A stretch of DNA of 43,480 nucleotides from Anaerolineae bacterium (GTDB lineage Bacteria; Chloroflexota; Anaerolineae; Anaerolineales; DRMV01), in the NCBI GenBank assembly GCA_011176535.1, contig DUEP01000012.1:1-43480 (forward strand), in the 5' to 3' direction. Positions 17,001-23,872 of the stretch are shown here, one piece after another; the first letter of the stretch is position 1; each line of letters starts with the position of its first letter. Made by a program: the position numbers and the translations under genes. The notes under the pieces are model-generated. The model worked only from the letters and a program-made list of their open reading frames with translations, was not told where the DNA came from and did no database searches.

Positions 17001-17669
17001 TCCTGGGGCGCCAAGAACGCCCACGGTGAAGAATGGGAGCGCCTGCAGGCCGAGTTCGAGGAACGCCTGGCCCGTATGCAACGGGAGGCGCTGCGCCACG
17101 GCTGGCTTCGTCCGCGGGGCGCTTACGGCTATTGGCCCTGTCAATCCCAGGGCGAGACGCTGTTGGTTTATGACCCGGCCTCGGTCGCGGCCGGAGAGCC
17201 TGAGGTGTTGGTCACCTTTACCTTCCCACGCCAGGCGGGCGGCGAGGGGCTTTGCCTGGCCGACTACTTCGCTGCCGTGGATTCTGGCGTGATGGATGTG
17301 GTCGCCCTGCAAATCGTCACCGTGGGCGAGGAAGCTACCGCGCGCTTCGAGGCGCTGCAGGAGGCTGGGGAGTACACCGAAGCCTACTTTTTCCACGGCC
17401 TGGCCGTCCAGACCGCCGAAGCCGCCGCCGAGTACCTGCACCGCCATATCCGCCGCGAGTTGGGCCTGCCTCCCGGACGAGGCAAACGTTACTCGTGGGG
17501 CTATCCGGCCATTCCCGATCTGGAAGACCACGCCGAGGTGTTCCGCCTGCTGCCCGCCGAGCAAGCCCTGGGTATGCGGCTCACCGAGGCCTATCAACTG
17601 GTGCCAGAGCAATCCACAGCGGCCATCATCGTGCACCACCCCCAGGCCAAATACTTCGCCGTGCGGTAA
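14079..17669 (+). CDS. metH: Cobalamin-dependent methionine synthase MetH
   Basis: Transfers the methyl group from 5-methyl-THF to homocysteine through methylcobalamin. 1196 aa, all modules present: homocysteine/zinc domain (residues 1-325; Cys in LNCSTGP near 244 and the CC of GGCCGTTP near 308-309); pterin domain (about 345-630; PPLLIGERCNAQGSRKF, ITPYADIPEEER); B12 cap and B12 domain with DxHxxG, D781-H783 (the axial ligand) in YGDVHDIGKN; and C-terminal reactivation domain with the AdoMet motif RYSWGYPAIPDLEDH near 1137. Two linkers are odd: residues about 681-704 are encoded by a palindromic repeat, and about 920-945 are Pro/Arg-rich. ATG 14079 is preceded by CGAGGA. Controlled by the upstream S-box. 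Confidence 0.97.
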   Translation: MPKPQRKYTNRRYLDALEERVLIYDGAMGTNLQKLNLAPEHYGGERFVGLNEILVLTYPQAVEQVHRSFLEVGVDVIETDTFRANRITLAEFGVAEKTLEINRAAAALARRLADEYTQRTGQPRFVAGSMGPTGKLPSADDPDLSDITFDELADVFREQAVGLIQGGVDVLLIETSQDILEVKAAIHGILRAFEETGEWLPIQAQVTLDTTGRMLLGTDIEAALTILEGLPIDVIGLNCSTGPEHMRQPIEFLGQHAPLPVSCIPNAGLPLNVDGEAVYPLEPEPFAEALAEFVEKHHISVVGGCCGTTPAHLKALVERLHGRPRPPRPILDLPRLASAVRAYSMKQDPPPLLIGERCNAQGSRKFKRLLLAEDWDGIVALARQQVAAGAHALDISVAVTERSDEAELMRTVVHKLVTAGVEVPLVIDTTEPKVMEAALKTAPGRCVLNSTHLEGGREKADRVLHLAKLHNAAVMLLTIDEQDMAKTAERKLEVAQRLYRLAVEEHGLQPGDLVFDPLTFTLATGDPEFANAAVETLEGIRRIKAALPGVFTSLGVSNISFGLPKAARPVINSVFLYHAVQAGLDMAIVNPAHITPYADIPEEERQLAEDLIFNRRPDALQRVIAFYEGREARPSATQRDPLAGLSLPERLHARILHRHKEGLGLEGDIDALVAEWSADPALTLTPSPQPPFPSPTGRGEGGEGTSPTPATHRAAVRILNEVLLPAMKEVGDKFGAGELILPFVLQSAEVMKRAVAHLERYLLRQEGVTKGTIVLATVYGDVHDIGKNLVKTILSNNGYTVIDLGKQVPAETIIQAAQEHRADAIGLSALLVSTSKQMPLIVNELHRRGLRYPVLIGGAAINRRFGYRTLFTEEGKPYEPGVFYCKDAFEGLQVMDALMDTRERERLLERLLREAARALGRQRPSGPRGRPAGSRKVPPAPDIPQPPSWGPRVVREMPLEAVFQHLFKKDLFRLSWGAKNAHGEEWERLQAEFEERLARMQREALRHGWLRPRGAYGYWPCQSQGETLLVYDPASVAAGEPEVLVTFTFPRQAGGEGLCLADYFAAVDSGVMDVVALQIVTVGEEATARFEALQEAGEYTEAYFFHGLAVQTAEAAAEYLHRHIRRELGLPPGRGKRYSWGYPAIPDLEDHAEVFRLLPAEQALGMRLTEAYQLVPEQSTAAIIVHHPQAKYFAVR
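16119..16190 (+). repeat. Palindromic repeat element inserted in frame in metH
   Basis: Nested inverted repeats: outer arms GCCCTCACCC (16119-16128) / GGGTGAGGGC (16181-16190), inner arms CTTCCCCTCTCCC (16151-16163) / GGGAGAGGGGAAG (16167-16179) around an ACT loop. The total of 72 bp is 24 codons, so the frame is kept. It encodes a TPSPQPPFPSPTGRGEGGEG-type peptide between the pterin and B12 modules. This matches the widespread class of GC-rich palindromic repeats that encode TPSPSPxGRGEGG-like peptides when they land in genes. Confidence 0.85.
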
Positions 17670-17735
17670 ATTGCGGAGTGTGGTGCCTCGGCACTGCTTT
17701 GGAGCAGCGTCGGCGTCTTCGCTCACTGGGTGCGC

Positions 17736-18089
17736 CTACACATCCCGCGGCTCCAGCGCCAACCGCACGCCGTCCAGGATCTGCCGCACCCGCCGAGGCG
17801 AAAGTGTGCCGATGTAATCGCTCAAGTCCTTTTTGTCCAGGGTGAAGATCTGGCTCACATTGACAACGCTGGCTTTGGGTAGGCCGCCTTCCCCTGCCTT
17901 GAGCAACACATTGCCCGGCGCTGCGGCCCGCTTCAGGTTGCTGGTGATGGCGCAGACGACCACCGTGCGGATGCGGCTTTGGTTGAACAGGTTGTTCTGG
18001 ATCACCACCACAGGGCGTCGATACCCTGGCTCTGCACCGCGCGGTTCGTCCAGATCCACCCAGTACAGGTCGCCCTGGCGGATCACCAT
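17736..18089 (-). CDS. MazF/PemK-family mRNA interferase toxin
   Basis: 117 aa, typical for the family. It begins IRQGDLYWVDLDEPRGAEPGYRRPVVVIQNN, the MazF/PemK fold signature with the conserved G(Y)RRPVVV strand, followed by TVVVCAITSN and the VNVSQIFTLDKKDL region; the family cleaves RNA at short sequence motifs. Its ATG lies inside the end of the antitoxin gene (7-bp overlap), the normal coupling of toxin-antitoxin pairs. It sits on the opposite strand between two methionine-pathway genes. All core motifs are intact, so it is probably functional. Confidence 0.93.
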   Translation of the reverse strand: MVIRQGDLYWVDLDEPRGAEPGYRRPVVVIQNNLFNQSRIRTVVVCAITSNLKRAAAPGNVLLKAGEGGLPKASVVNVSQIFTLDKKDLSDYIGTLSPRRVRQILDGVRLALEPRDV

Positions 18090-18331
18090 GGGTCAGCCGC
18101 CTCACCTTGTAGGCGTTTGAGCGCGGTCAGTTGACGTTGTTCTTCTTCTGTCAGGTCCTCGGCATAGACCTGGTTGATCGCCTCCAGAAGCGCCTGATTG
18201 CGCTTCCGTTCCAAAAAAGACTCCAACGCCATGACAAACACCCGGCTCCGAGGCACGCCCATCTCTTTTGCCAGCCGATCTACTTCGGCGAACAACTCCT
18301 CAGGCAAAGATACCGCCGTCTTGACGGTCAT
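18083..18331 (-). CDS. Ribbon-helix-helix antitoxin (MazE-type)
   Basis: 82 aa. The N-terminal ribbon-helix-helix is KTAVSLPEELFAEVDRLAKEMGVPRSRVFVMALESFLERK, the usual CopG/MetJ-like DNA-binding fold. An acidic C-terminal half (YAEDLTEEEQRQL…) is expected to wrap the toxin. It presumably neutralises the downstream MazF-like toxin and autorepresses the promoter. The Shine-Dalgarno AGAGGAGGA lies 6 bases before ATG 18331. Confidence 0.9.
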   Translation of the reverse strand: MTVKTAVSLPEELFAEVDRLAKEMGVPRSRVFVMALESFLERKRNQALLEAINQVYAEDLTEEEQRQLTALKRLQGEAADPW

Positions 18332-18369
18332 CCTTTGTCCTCCTCTTGGTGTTTACTCGGGTATAACCG

Positions 18370-18378
18370 ATTGTACCA
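18370..18378 (-). promoter_or_regulatory. Extended -10 promoter of the toxin-antitoxin pair
   Basis: On the minus strand this reads TGGTACAAT (18378-18370), 38 bp before the antitoxin ATG. It is in the 72-bp gap shared with the divergent HMT/MTHFR gene, so RHH binding here could also affect that gene. Confidence 0.5.
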
Positions 18379-18403
18379 CCATCTTCCAGCCGCGAGGGAG
18401 TCG

Positions 18404-20293
18404 ATGACCACACCCCGCCAACGCTTTCTCGACTTGATCACCCGCGCCGAGCGCCCTATTCTGCTGGACGGTGCCATGGGCACCATGCTGCACGCCAAAG
18501 GTATCGGCTTTGACCAATGCTTCGACGCCCTCAATCTGGAGAACCCTGCTTTGGTGGCCGAGGTGCACCGGGGCTATATTGAAGCCGGGGCCCAGGTCAT
18601 CCTCACCAACACCTTTGGCGCCAACCGCTACCGCCTGGCCGAACACGGCCTGGAGGACAAAGTCGCTGCCATCAACCGCGCCGGGGTGGAACTGGCGCGC
18701 CGGGTGGTGCTGGCATCCTTTCGCGAGGTGCTCGTGGCCGGGGATGTGGGTCCCCTGGGCGTTCGGCTGGCCCCTTTTGGGCGGGTGCAACCGGAAGAGG
18801 CCCGTGCTGCCTTCCGGGAACAAATGGCCGTTCTGGCCGAAGCGGGCGCTGATCTCATCGTGATCGAAACCATGAGCGATCTCTACGAGGTGCGCGAGGC
18901 CGTGTTGGCCGCCCGGGAAGTCGCCCCCGACCTGCCCATCGTCACCTCGGTCACCTTCACCCGCGACGACCGCACCCTACTGGGCGACGCGCCGGAAAAA
19001 GTAGCCGAGACCCTGCGTGATTTGGAAGTGGATGTCATCGGTGTGAACTGCTCCGGCGGCCCGGCGCAGTTGCTCCGCATTCTGAAGCACATGCGGGCCG
19101 TGGCGCCTGAGGCGCGCTTCTGGGTCAAACCCAACGCCGGGTGGCCCGAGCGGCTCCCCGGTGGGCGGATCATGTACCCCGCCGGGCCGGCTTACTTCGG
19201 CGAGTACGCCCTGGCCTTTTACCAGGCCGGCGCCACGCTGGTTGGAGGCTGTTGCGGCACCACGCCCGAGCATATCGCGGCGATGCACCACAGCCTGGAA
19301 CAGGCGCCCCCGCGCGAGGCCCTGCCGCGCCTCACTGTCAGCCTTTCCCAACGGCGGGAGCAACTGCCGCCCCCCGACGAACCCACCCAACTGGCCCAGA
19401 AACTGCAGCATGGGCAGTTTGTGATCACCGTGGAGATGACCCCTCCCCGCGGTCTGTCGGCCCACAAGGTGCTGGCCGGGGCCCATCTCCTGGCCGAGGC
19501 CGGGGCCGACACCATCAATGTGGCCGATAGCCCCATGGCCCGTATGCGCATGAGCCCCTGGGCGGTGTGTCACCTTATCCAGCGTGAAGTCGGCGTGGAG
19601 ACGGTGCTCCACTTCCCCACACGGGGGCGCAACCTGCTTCGGGTGCAGGGGGATTTGCTGGCCGCCCACGCTTTGGGGGTGCGCAATGTCTTTGTGGTCA
19701 TGGGCGATCCTACGGCCATTGGCGACTATCCCGAGGCCATGGACAACTACGACCTGGTGCCCTCCGGCCTGATCAAACTCATTAAGCAAAAGTTCAACGC
19801 TGGGGTGGACCATGCCGGGAGCGACATCGGGCAGCCCACCTCTTTCTTCGTTGGGTGTGCCCTCAACCTCAACCCTAAGGACCCGGAGCGCGAGGCCAGG
19901 GTGCTGCGCCGCAAAATTCGCGCCGGGGCCGACTTCGCCCTCACCCAGCCGGTGTACGATCCCGAAGCGGCACGGCGCTTCCTGGACTTTTACGCAGAAC
20001 GCTACGGGCCTGTGGAGATCCCCATCCTGGTGGGCGTCCTGCCGCTCAACAACCCGCGCCACGCTGCGTTCCTGCACCACGAGGTGCCCGGCATTACCAT
20101 CTCTGAGCCCATCATGCGCCGTCTGGAGCAGGCTGGCGAACGCGCGCCCTGGGAGGGCGTGCGCATCGCGCTGGAACTTATCGAGCGTATCCGCTCCTGG
20201 GCCCAGGGCGTGTATCTCATGCCCCAGTTCCGGCGCTATGATTTGGTGGCGGAGATCGTGGAGGGGGTCAGGGCCCGGACAGAGCAGGGTTGA
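18404..20293 (+). CDS. Homocysteine S-methyltransferase / methylenetetrahydrofolate reductase fusion
   Basis: 629 aa bifunctional protein of the YitJ type. Residues 1-295 form the zinc-dependent homocysteine methyltransferase domain: LLDGAMGTMLH, VNCSGGPAQ and the CCGTTP zinc cysteines near 283. Residues about 325-629 form the MTHFR barrel: VITVEMTPPRG, ADTINVADSP, NVFVVMGDP and DFALTQPVYDP. It makes 5-methyl-THF and can pass a methyl group to homocysteine, feeding MetH as well. ATG 18404 has GAGGGAG upstream; longer in-frame starts back to 18131 run through the divergent antitoxin gene and are rejected. The next gene, a decayed GNAT, lies 115 bp downstream. Confidence 0.94.
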   Translation: MTTPRQRFLDLITRAERPILLDGAMGTMLHAKGIGFDQCFDALNLENPALVAEVHRGYIEAGAQVILTNTFGANRYRLAEHGLEDKVAAINRAGVELARRVVLASFREVLVAGDVGPLGVRLAPFGRVQPEEARAAFREQMAVLAEAGADLIVIETMSDLYEVREAVLAAREVAPDLPIVTSVTFTRDDRTLLGDAPEKVAETLRDLEVDVIGVNCSGGPAQLLRILKHMRAVAPEARFWVKPNAGWPERLPGGRIMYPAGPAYFGEYALAFYQAGATLVGGCCGTTPEHIAAMHHSLEQAPPREALPRLTVSLSQRREQLPPPDEPTQLAQKLQHGQFVITVEMTPPRGLSAHKVLAGAHLLAEAGADTINVADSPMARMRMSPWAVCHLIQREVGVETVLHFPTRGRNLLRVQGDLLAAHALGVRNVFVVMGDPTAIGDYPEAMDNYDLVPSGLIKLIKQKFNAGVDHAGSDIGQPTSFFVGCALNLNPKDPEREARVLRRKIRAGADFALTQPVYDPEAARRFLDFYAERYGPVEIPILVGVLPLNNPRHAAFLHHEVPGITISEPIMRRLEQAGERAPWEGVRIALELIERIRSWAQGVYLMPQFRRYDLVAEIVEGVRARTEQG

Positions 20294-20331
20294 AAGCCCA
20301 CCTGGTGTCTGAGGAGCAAGGCTTTTTTTGG
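20293..20331 (+). terminator. Weak possible terminator
   Basis: A 6-bp stem AAAGCC / GGCTTT with a long loop precedes TTTTTTTGG right after the HMT/MTHFR stop. The T-run is good, the stem weak. Confidence 0.4.
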
Positions 20332-20408
20332 CGCGGGGTGGGGCTGGGGCAAATCCTGGTAGATAGGGGCACTTGCCGATCTGGAAAAGGAAAACGAGGA
20401 GGTGTTTT

Positions 20409-20685
20409 GTGGCCTGGCAGGTCAAACATAACCCGGAACAGCAGCGTTTTGAGGTGGATTTGGGGGACGCGGTGGTGGTGCTGGGATACATGCCCCAGGG
20501 AGGGTGCCTGGTGTTTACGCACACGGGCGTGCCCCTCGGCTTATGAAGGGCAGGGCATTGCCAGCGCCCTGGTCAAAGAGGGACTGACTTACGCCCGGAG
20601 TGAGGGCTACAAGGTTGTGCCGTTGTGCTCCTTTGTGGCGGCTTACATCAAACGGCATCCGGAAGACGCCGATTTGCTTCCCTGA
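20409..20685 (+). pseudogene. Frameshifted GNAT N-acetyltransferase (YjdJ-like)
   Basis: From GTG 20409 (preceded by GAGGAGG) the frame reads an N-terminal half ending ...LVFTHTGVP and then a premature TGA at 20544-20546. The rest of the protein continues in another frame as SAYEGQGIASALVKEGLTYA ending at 20685. Family members read FTHTEVPxxxEGQGIGSALV continuously, so the two halves join across a CCCC run at 20532-20535; removing one C restores one open frame of about 91 codons. Small yjdJ-type GNATs are about this size. Either a true pseudogene or a base-call error in a C run. Confidence 0.85.
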
Positions 20686-20782
20686 CCTTTCCGCCTGCCC
20701 GTCGGCTGTTGAAGCCGCGCTGGAAAGGCGCCCTTCCTAACCCCTTTGCAGAGAACATAGCTCCTCGTTTGCTGGAGCGTCC

Positions 20783-21515
20783 GTGAAATCCTTGTCCAAA
20801 CGATGGCTTCTTGTTGGATGGATTGGGCTGGTCGTCTTGAGCGCCTGCGTGGGCCAGGGGCCGCGCCCTGCCTTGGATTCCCCCGCTACGGCGGAGGCGG
20901 TTGCGGCGGCTTCGAGGGTGACGCCGACCTGGTCGCCGTTGGTGCCTTTGCCTCCCATCCTTCCCTCGCCCACGCCGTCCCCGCAGCCTTCGCCCACCCT
21001 GGGGCCCCCGGTACGGTTTGCCGTCATCGGGGATTTCGGTCAGGCTGGGCCTCACGAGCAAGCCGTGGCCGCGTTGGTGGATTCCTGGCATCCCGATTTC
21101 GTCGTCACCACGGGCGACAACAACTACCCCAACGGCGCCATGGCCGTCATGGCGGCCAATGTGCTGCAGTATTACGGCGACGATGTGGAGCAGCGGCGCT
21201 TTTTTCCGCCCCTGGGCAACCACGACTGGCGTAGCGGCATCGAACCTCATCTGGCGATCTTTGACCTCCCGGGCAACGAGCGGTATTACGATGTGGTCTG
21301 GGGCCCGGTGCACCTGCTCGTTTTGGACAGCAACTGGCACGAACCCGGCGGTATCGGGGCCAACTCCAAACAGGCGCAATGGCTCCGGCAGCGTGGTGCG
21401 CTACAATGGAGATTACGGTGCCATGCTGGTGGAGGGCGACGTCTCCCACATCACTTTCCAGTTCATCAACATTTAGGGTGAGGTGATTGATACCTACACG
21501 CTGCAAGCCCCATGA
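20783..21515 (+). pseudogene. Decayed metallophosphoesterase lipoprotein
   Basis: From GTG 20783 there is a lipoprotein signal (lipobox LSAC), a Pro/Thr-rich tether, then the N-terminal half of a calcineurin-like phosphoesterase: FAVIGDFG, VVTTGDNNYPNG and FFPPLGNHDW. It reads normally to SKQAQWLR. There the frame is lost near 21381-21394, and the C-terminal strand SVVRYNGDYGAMLVEGD…FQFIN resumes in another frame. The segment that should carry the FHHPPYSS and GHDHTYER catalytic histidines is missing. A TAG at 21474-21476 interrupts the tail before GEVIDTYTLQAP. So it has an internal deletion, a frameshift and a nonsense codon. Confidence 0.85.
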
Positions 21516-21537
21516 GCCCTCTGCCCGGCAAAAAAGC

Positions 21538-21566
21538 CCAGGGGCGGGAAGCAATCCCGCCCCTGG
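21538..21566. terminator. Terminator of the superoxide reductase gene
   Basis: The 12-bp perfect stem CCAGGGGCGGGA / TCCCGCCCCTGG (21538-21549, 21555-21566) has an AGCAA loop. On the minus strand it is followed by GCTTTTTTGC, a good terminator immediately after the SOR stop; it also insulates the decayed plus-strand gene. Confidence 0.88.
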
Positions 21567-21577
21567 TTTATGTTCCC

Positions 21578-21973
21578 TTACTCGGCCAGTTGGATGGCTT
21601 TCTGGGAGGTCCACAGACCGTGGATGTTGCAATGCGAAGTGGCCAGCAGGGTTCCCGGCTGGTTGATCTGCATGGAGAATGTGGCGATGGGATGAGTGTA
21701 CACGGGACCCTTGTTGGGGCCTTTGGTGGATTCCCCGTGGGCGCGGAAGTCAAAGCGCGCCACATGGTGGGCGAAGCGGCTGCCTTTGGGCACAAAGAAG
21801 ACATCGATCCAGGCGATGAAATGCTCCGTGGTGTTGGGATGAGGGATTTCCTTGCCGATGCTGACGGTCACGGTGAAAGGCTCGTTGGCCTTGACGGCGT
21901 CCGGGCACTCAATGACCGGCGTGTGTTTCTCTTTTTTCCAATCGGCGGTCTGGAACACATCCTGGATGTTCAT
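21578..21973 (-). CDS. Superoxide reductase, class II (neelaredoxin type)
   Basis: Reduces superoxide to hydrogen peroxide without making oxygen, an oxygen defence typical of anaerobes. 131 aa, lacking the N-terminal desulforedoxin domain. Iron-site residues are all visible: E15, H17 in EKHTPV, H45 and H51 in HPNTTEH, C115 and H118 in SHCNIH. ATG 21973, preceded by GAGGAGGA, gives the standard start; longer frames back to 22222 are non-coding. It is monocistronic, with a promoter at 22010-22015 and its own terminator. No rubredoxin gene is adjacent. Confidence 0.95.
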   Translation of the reverse strand: MNIQDVFQTADWKKEKHTPVIECPDAVKANEPFTVTVSIGKEIPHPNTTEHFIAWIDVFFVPKGSRFAHHVARFDFRAHGESTKGPNKGPVYTHPIATFSMQINQPGTLLATSHCNIHGLWTSQKAIQLAE

Positions 21974-22009
21974 GGTATCCTCCTCTTGAGTGTGGGATGG
22001 GCTTTTTTC

Positions 22010-22015
22010 ATTATA
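22010..22015 (-). promoter_or_regulatory. -10 box of the superoxide reductase gene
   Basis: Perfect TATAAT on the minus strand, 37 bp before ATG 21973, preceded by CGG. No convincing -35. It is divergent from the mtaB promoter. Confidence 0.55.
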
Positions 22016-22089
22016 CCGGCTTTGCCGCCAAGTGAGGGAGGCCAGCGGGCCTTGTCTGGCCCGGGTTTGCCTCGCGCCCCGCGCCTTGA

Positions 22090-22098
22090 TGGTAAAAT
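22090..22098 (+). promoter_or_regulatory. Extended -10 promoter of mtaB
   Basis: TGGTAAAAT, identical to those at 9185-9193 and 9268-9276. The start would be near 22105, leaving a 31-nt leader before ATG 22136. No -35 found. Confidence 0.6.
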
Positions 22099-22135
22099 GA
22101 AGTCTGTACCCTGCACCCCCTGGTTTGGATGAGCG

Positions 22136-23419
22136 ATGAAGGTTTACCTGGATACGGTCGGTTGTCGGTTGAATCAGGCGGAGATCGAGCGCATGGCCCG
22201 CGAGTTTCGCGCGGCGGGGCATACCCTGGTAGCCTTCCCGGGAGAGGCGGATCTGGTGGTGTTGAACACCTGCGCGGTGACCCAGAAGGCGGTGGCCGAT
22301 TCCCGCCAGAAGGCCCGGCAGGCGGCCCGCGCCGGGGCCGGGCAGGTGGTGCTCACCGGGTGCTGGGCCACGCTGGAACCGCAGGGAGCCGCCGCTTTGC
22401 CGCGGGTGGCCCAGGTGGTGCCCAACCCGGATAAGGACGCCCTGGTCTTCCGGGTGTTGGGGCTTCCGGCGGAGGCCTTCGATTTGGAGCCGGTGGCCCG
22501 CGAACCCCTACCTGGAGCGCGTTTGCGCACCCGCGCTTTCATCAAAGTGCAGGACGGCTGCGACAATCGCTGCACTTTTTGTGTGACTACCATCGCACGC
22601 GGGCCCGGCCGCAGTCGCCCGCTGGCCGAAGTGCTGGCCGATGTGCGCGCTGCGTTGCAAGGCGGGGCCCAGGAGGTGGTGCTCACCGGCGTTCATCTGG
22701 GCTCCTGGGGCCAGGATTTCAACCCGCCCCTGCACCTCCGGCATCTGGTCGAGGCTGTGCTGCGGGAAACCGATGTGCCTCGCCTGCGCCTCTCCTCGCT
22801 GGAGCCATGGGACCTGGATGAGGCCTTCTTTGCGTTGTGGGAGGACCCCCGTTTGGCGCGGCACCTGCATCTCCCGTTGCAATCGGGCAGCGCGGCCACC
22901 CTGCGCCGCATGGCCCGCAAGACCACCCCCGAGGCCTTTGCCCGCCTGGTGGAAAGCGCCCACCGTCTCATCCCCGAGGTGGCCATCACCACCGATATCA
23001 TCGTGGGCTTCCCCGGCGAAACCGAAACCGAGTTCGAGGAGAGCCTGGCCTTTGTGCGCGCCATGGATTTTGCTGGGGGCCATGTGTTCACCTATTCCGA
23101 GCGTCCCGGCACGGCCGCCGCGCGGATGCCTAACCCCGTCCCGCACGCCGTGCGCAAGGAGCGTAACGCCCGCATGCGTGCCGTGTTGGAGGAGGGCGCC
23201 CGCCGTTATCGGCGGCGCTTCGTGGGTCGCACCCTGCAGGTGCTTTGGGAGAGCACGACTACGCTGGGCCCGGGAGGTTGGACTTTGGTGGGTATGACGG
23301 ACAATTACCTGCGCGTGCGGGCCGTGGCCCCGAAGAACCTGTGGAATCGCCTGACCCCGGTGCGTCTGGAGCGGGTACAGGGCGAGGTGTTGGAAGGTCA
23401 TTTGCTGAACATCCCCTGA
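22136..23419 (+). CDS. mtaB: tRNA threonylcarbamoyladenosine methylthiotransferase MtaB
   Basis: Radical-SAM enzyme that converts t6A37 to ms2t6A37 in tRNAs reading ANN codons. 427 aa, typical. The UPF0004 domain has Cys in VGCRLNQAE (C10), NTCAVT and LTGCWA for the auxiliary cluster. The radical-SAM cluster motif is CxxxCxxC at C142, C146 and C149 in CDNRCTFC. Further motifs are HLPLQSGS and TTDIIVGFPGE, and a C-terminal TRAM-like region covers about 370-427. The lack of the MiaB-specific N-terminus and the short opening (MKVYLDTVGCR) favour MtaB over MiaB or RimO. It has its own promoter; the HIT gene follows after 105 bp. Confidence 0.93.
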   Translation: MKVYLDTVGCRLNQAEIERMAREFRAAGHTLVAFPGEADLVVLNTCAVTQKAVADSRQKARQAARAGAGQVVLTGCWATLEPQGAAALPRVAQVVPNPDKDALVFRVLGLPAEAFDLEPVAREPLPGARLRTRAFIKVQDGCDNRCTFCVTTIARGPGRSRPLAEVLADVRAALQGGAQEVVLTGVHLGSWGQDFNPPLHLRHLVEAVLRETDVPRLRLSSLEPWDLDEAFFALWEDPRLARHLHLPLQSGSAATLRRMARKTTPEAFARLVESAHRLIPEVAITTDIIVGFPGETETEFEESLAFVRAMDFAGGHVFTYSERPGTAAARMPNPVPHAVRKERNARMRAVLEEGARRYRRRFVGRTLQVLWESTTTLGPGGWTLVGMTDNYLRVRAVAPKNLWNRLTPVRLERVQGEVLEGHLLNIP

Positions 23420-23524
23420 GGGGCTGGGTCCGGCCAGGGCCGATGGGCCGGATGAGGAGACCGCCCCTTGGGGAAGTGGGCGAAGTCCTCTGTCGCCCGG
23501 GCTATCCAAGAGGAGGAGGTTGCC

Positions 23525-23872
23525 ATGAGTGAGGATTGCATTTTCTGCAAAATCATCGCTGGCGAGATCCCCAGCAAAAAGGTGTATCAGGATGAGAGGG
23601 TGACCGCCTTTCACGACATCAATCCGGTGGCGCCAGTGCACATCCTCATCGTGCCCAATGAGCACATCGCCTCGGTGAACGAGGTGGAGCTGGGTCAGGA
23701 GGCCCTGCTGGGGCACCTTTTCGTGGTGGCCCGTCAGATTGCCGAGGCGCAGGGCATTGCTGAGAACGGGTATCGGCTCATCGTGAACACCGGCCCCCAT
23801 GCAGGGCAGGTGGTGTTCCATTTGCACATGCATTTGCTGGGCGGTCATAAGATGCGTTATCCCATGGGATGA
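23525..23872 (+). CDS. HIT family nucleotide-binding hydrolase (HinT-like)
   Basis: 115 aa, full length for the HinT branch, which hydrolyses purine nucleoside phosphoramidates and acyl-AMPs. The N-terminal CIFCKIIAGEIPSKKVYQDE and the active-site triad HLHMH (H99, H101, H103; catalytic H101) in the VFHLHMHLLGGH context are intact. ATG 23525 has AGAGGAGGAGG upstream. The stop overlaps the start of the next gene by four bases (ATGA at 23869-23872), coupling a small housekeeping enzyme to a 1099-aa regulator. Confidence 0.95.
   Translation: MSEDCIFCKIIAGEIPSKKVYQDERVTAFHDINPVAPVHILIVPNEHIASVNEVELGQEALLGHLFVVARQIAEAQGIAENGYRLIVNTGPHAGQVVFHLHMHLLGGHKMRYPMG

Noticed and set aside
15630-17726. 698-codon minus-strand frame opposite metH
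   Set aside because: Composition is a typical antisense shadow of a high-GC gene; metH is fully supported by motifs and riboswitch.
18131-18403. Extension of the HMT/MTHFR protein upstream of ATG 18404
   Set aside because: It would read through the antitoxin gene and the promoter gap; family proteins start at the RFLDLI…LLDGAMGT region.
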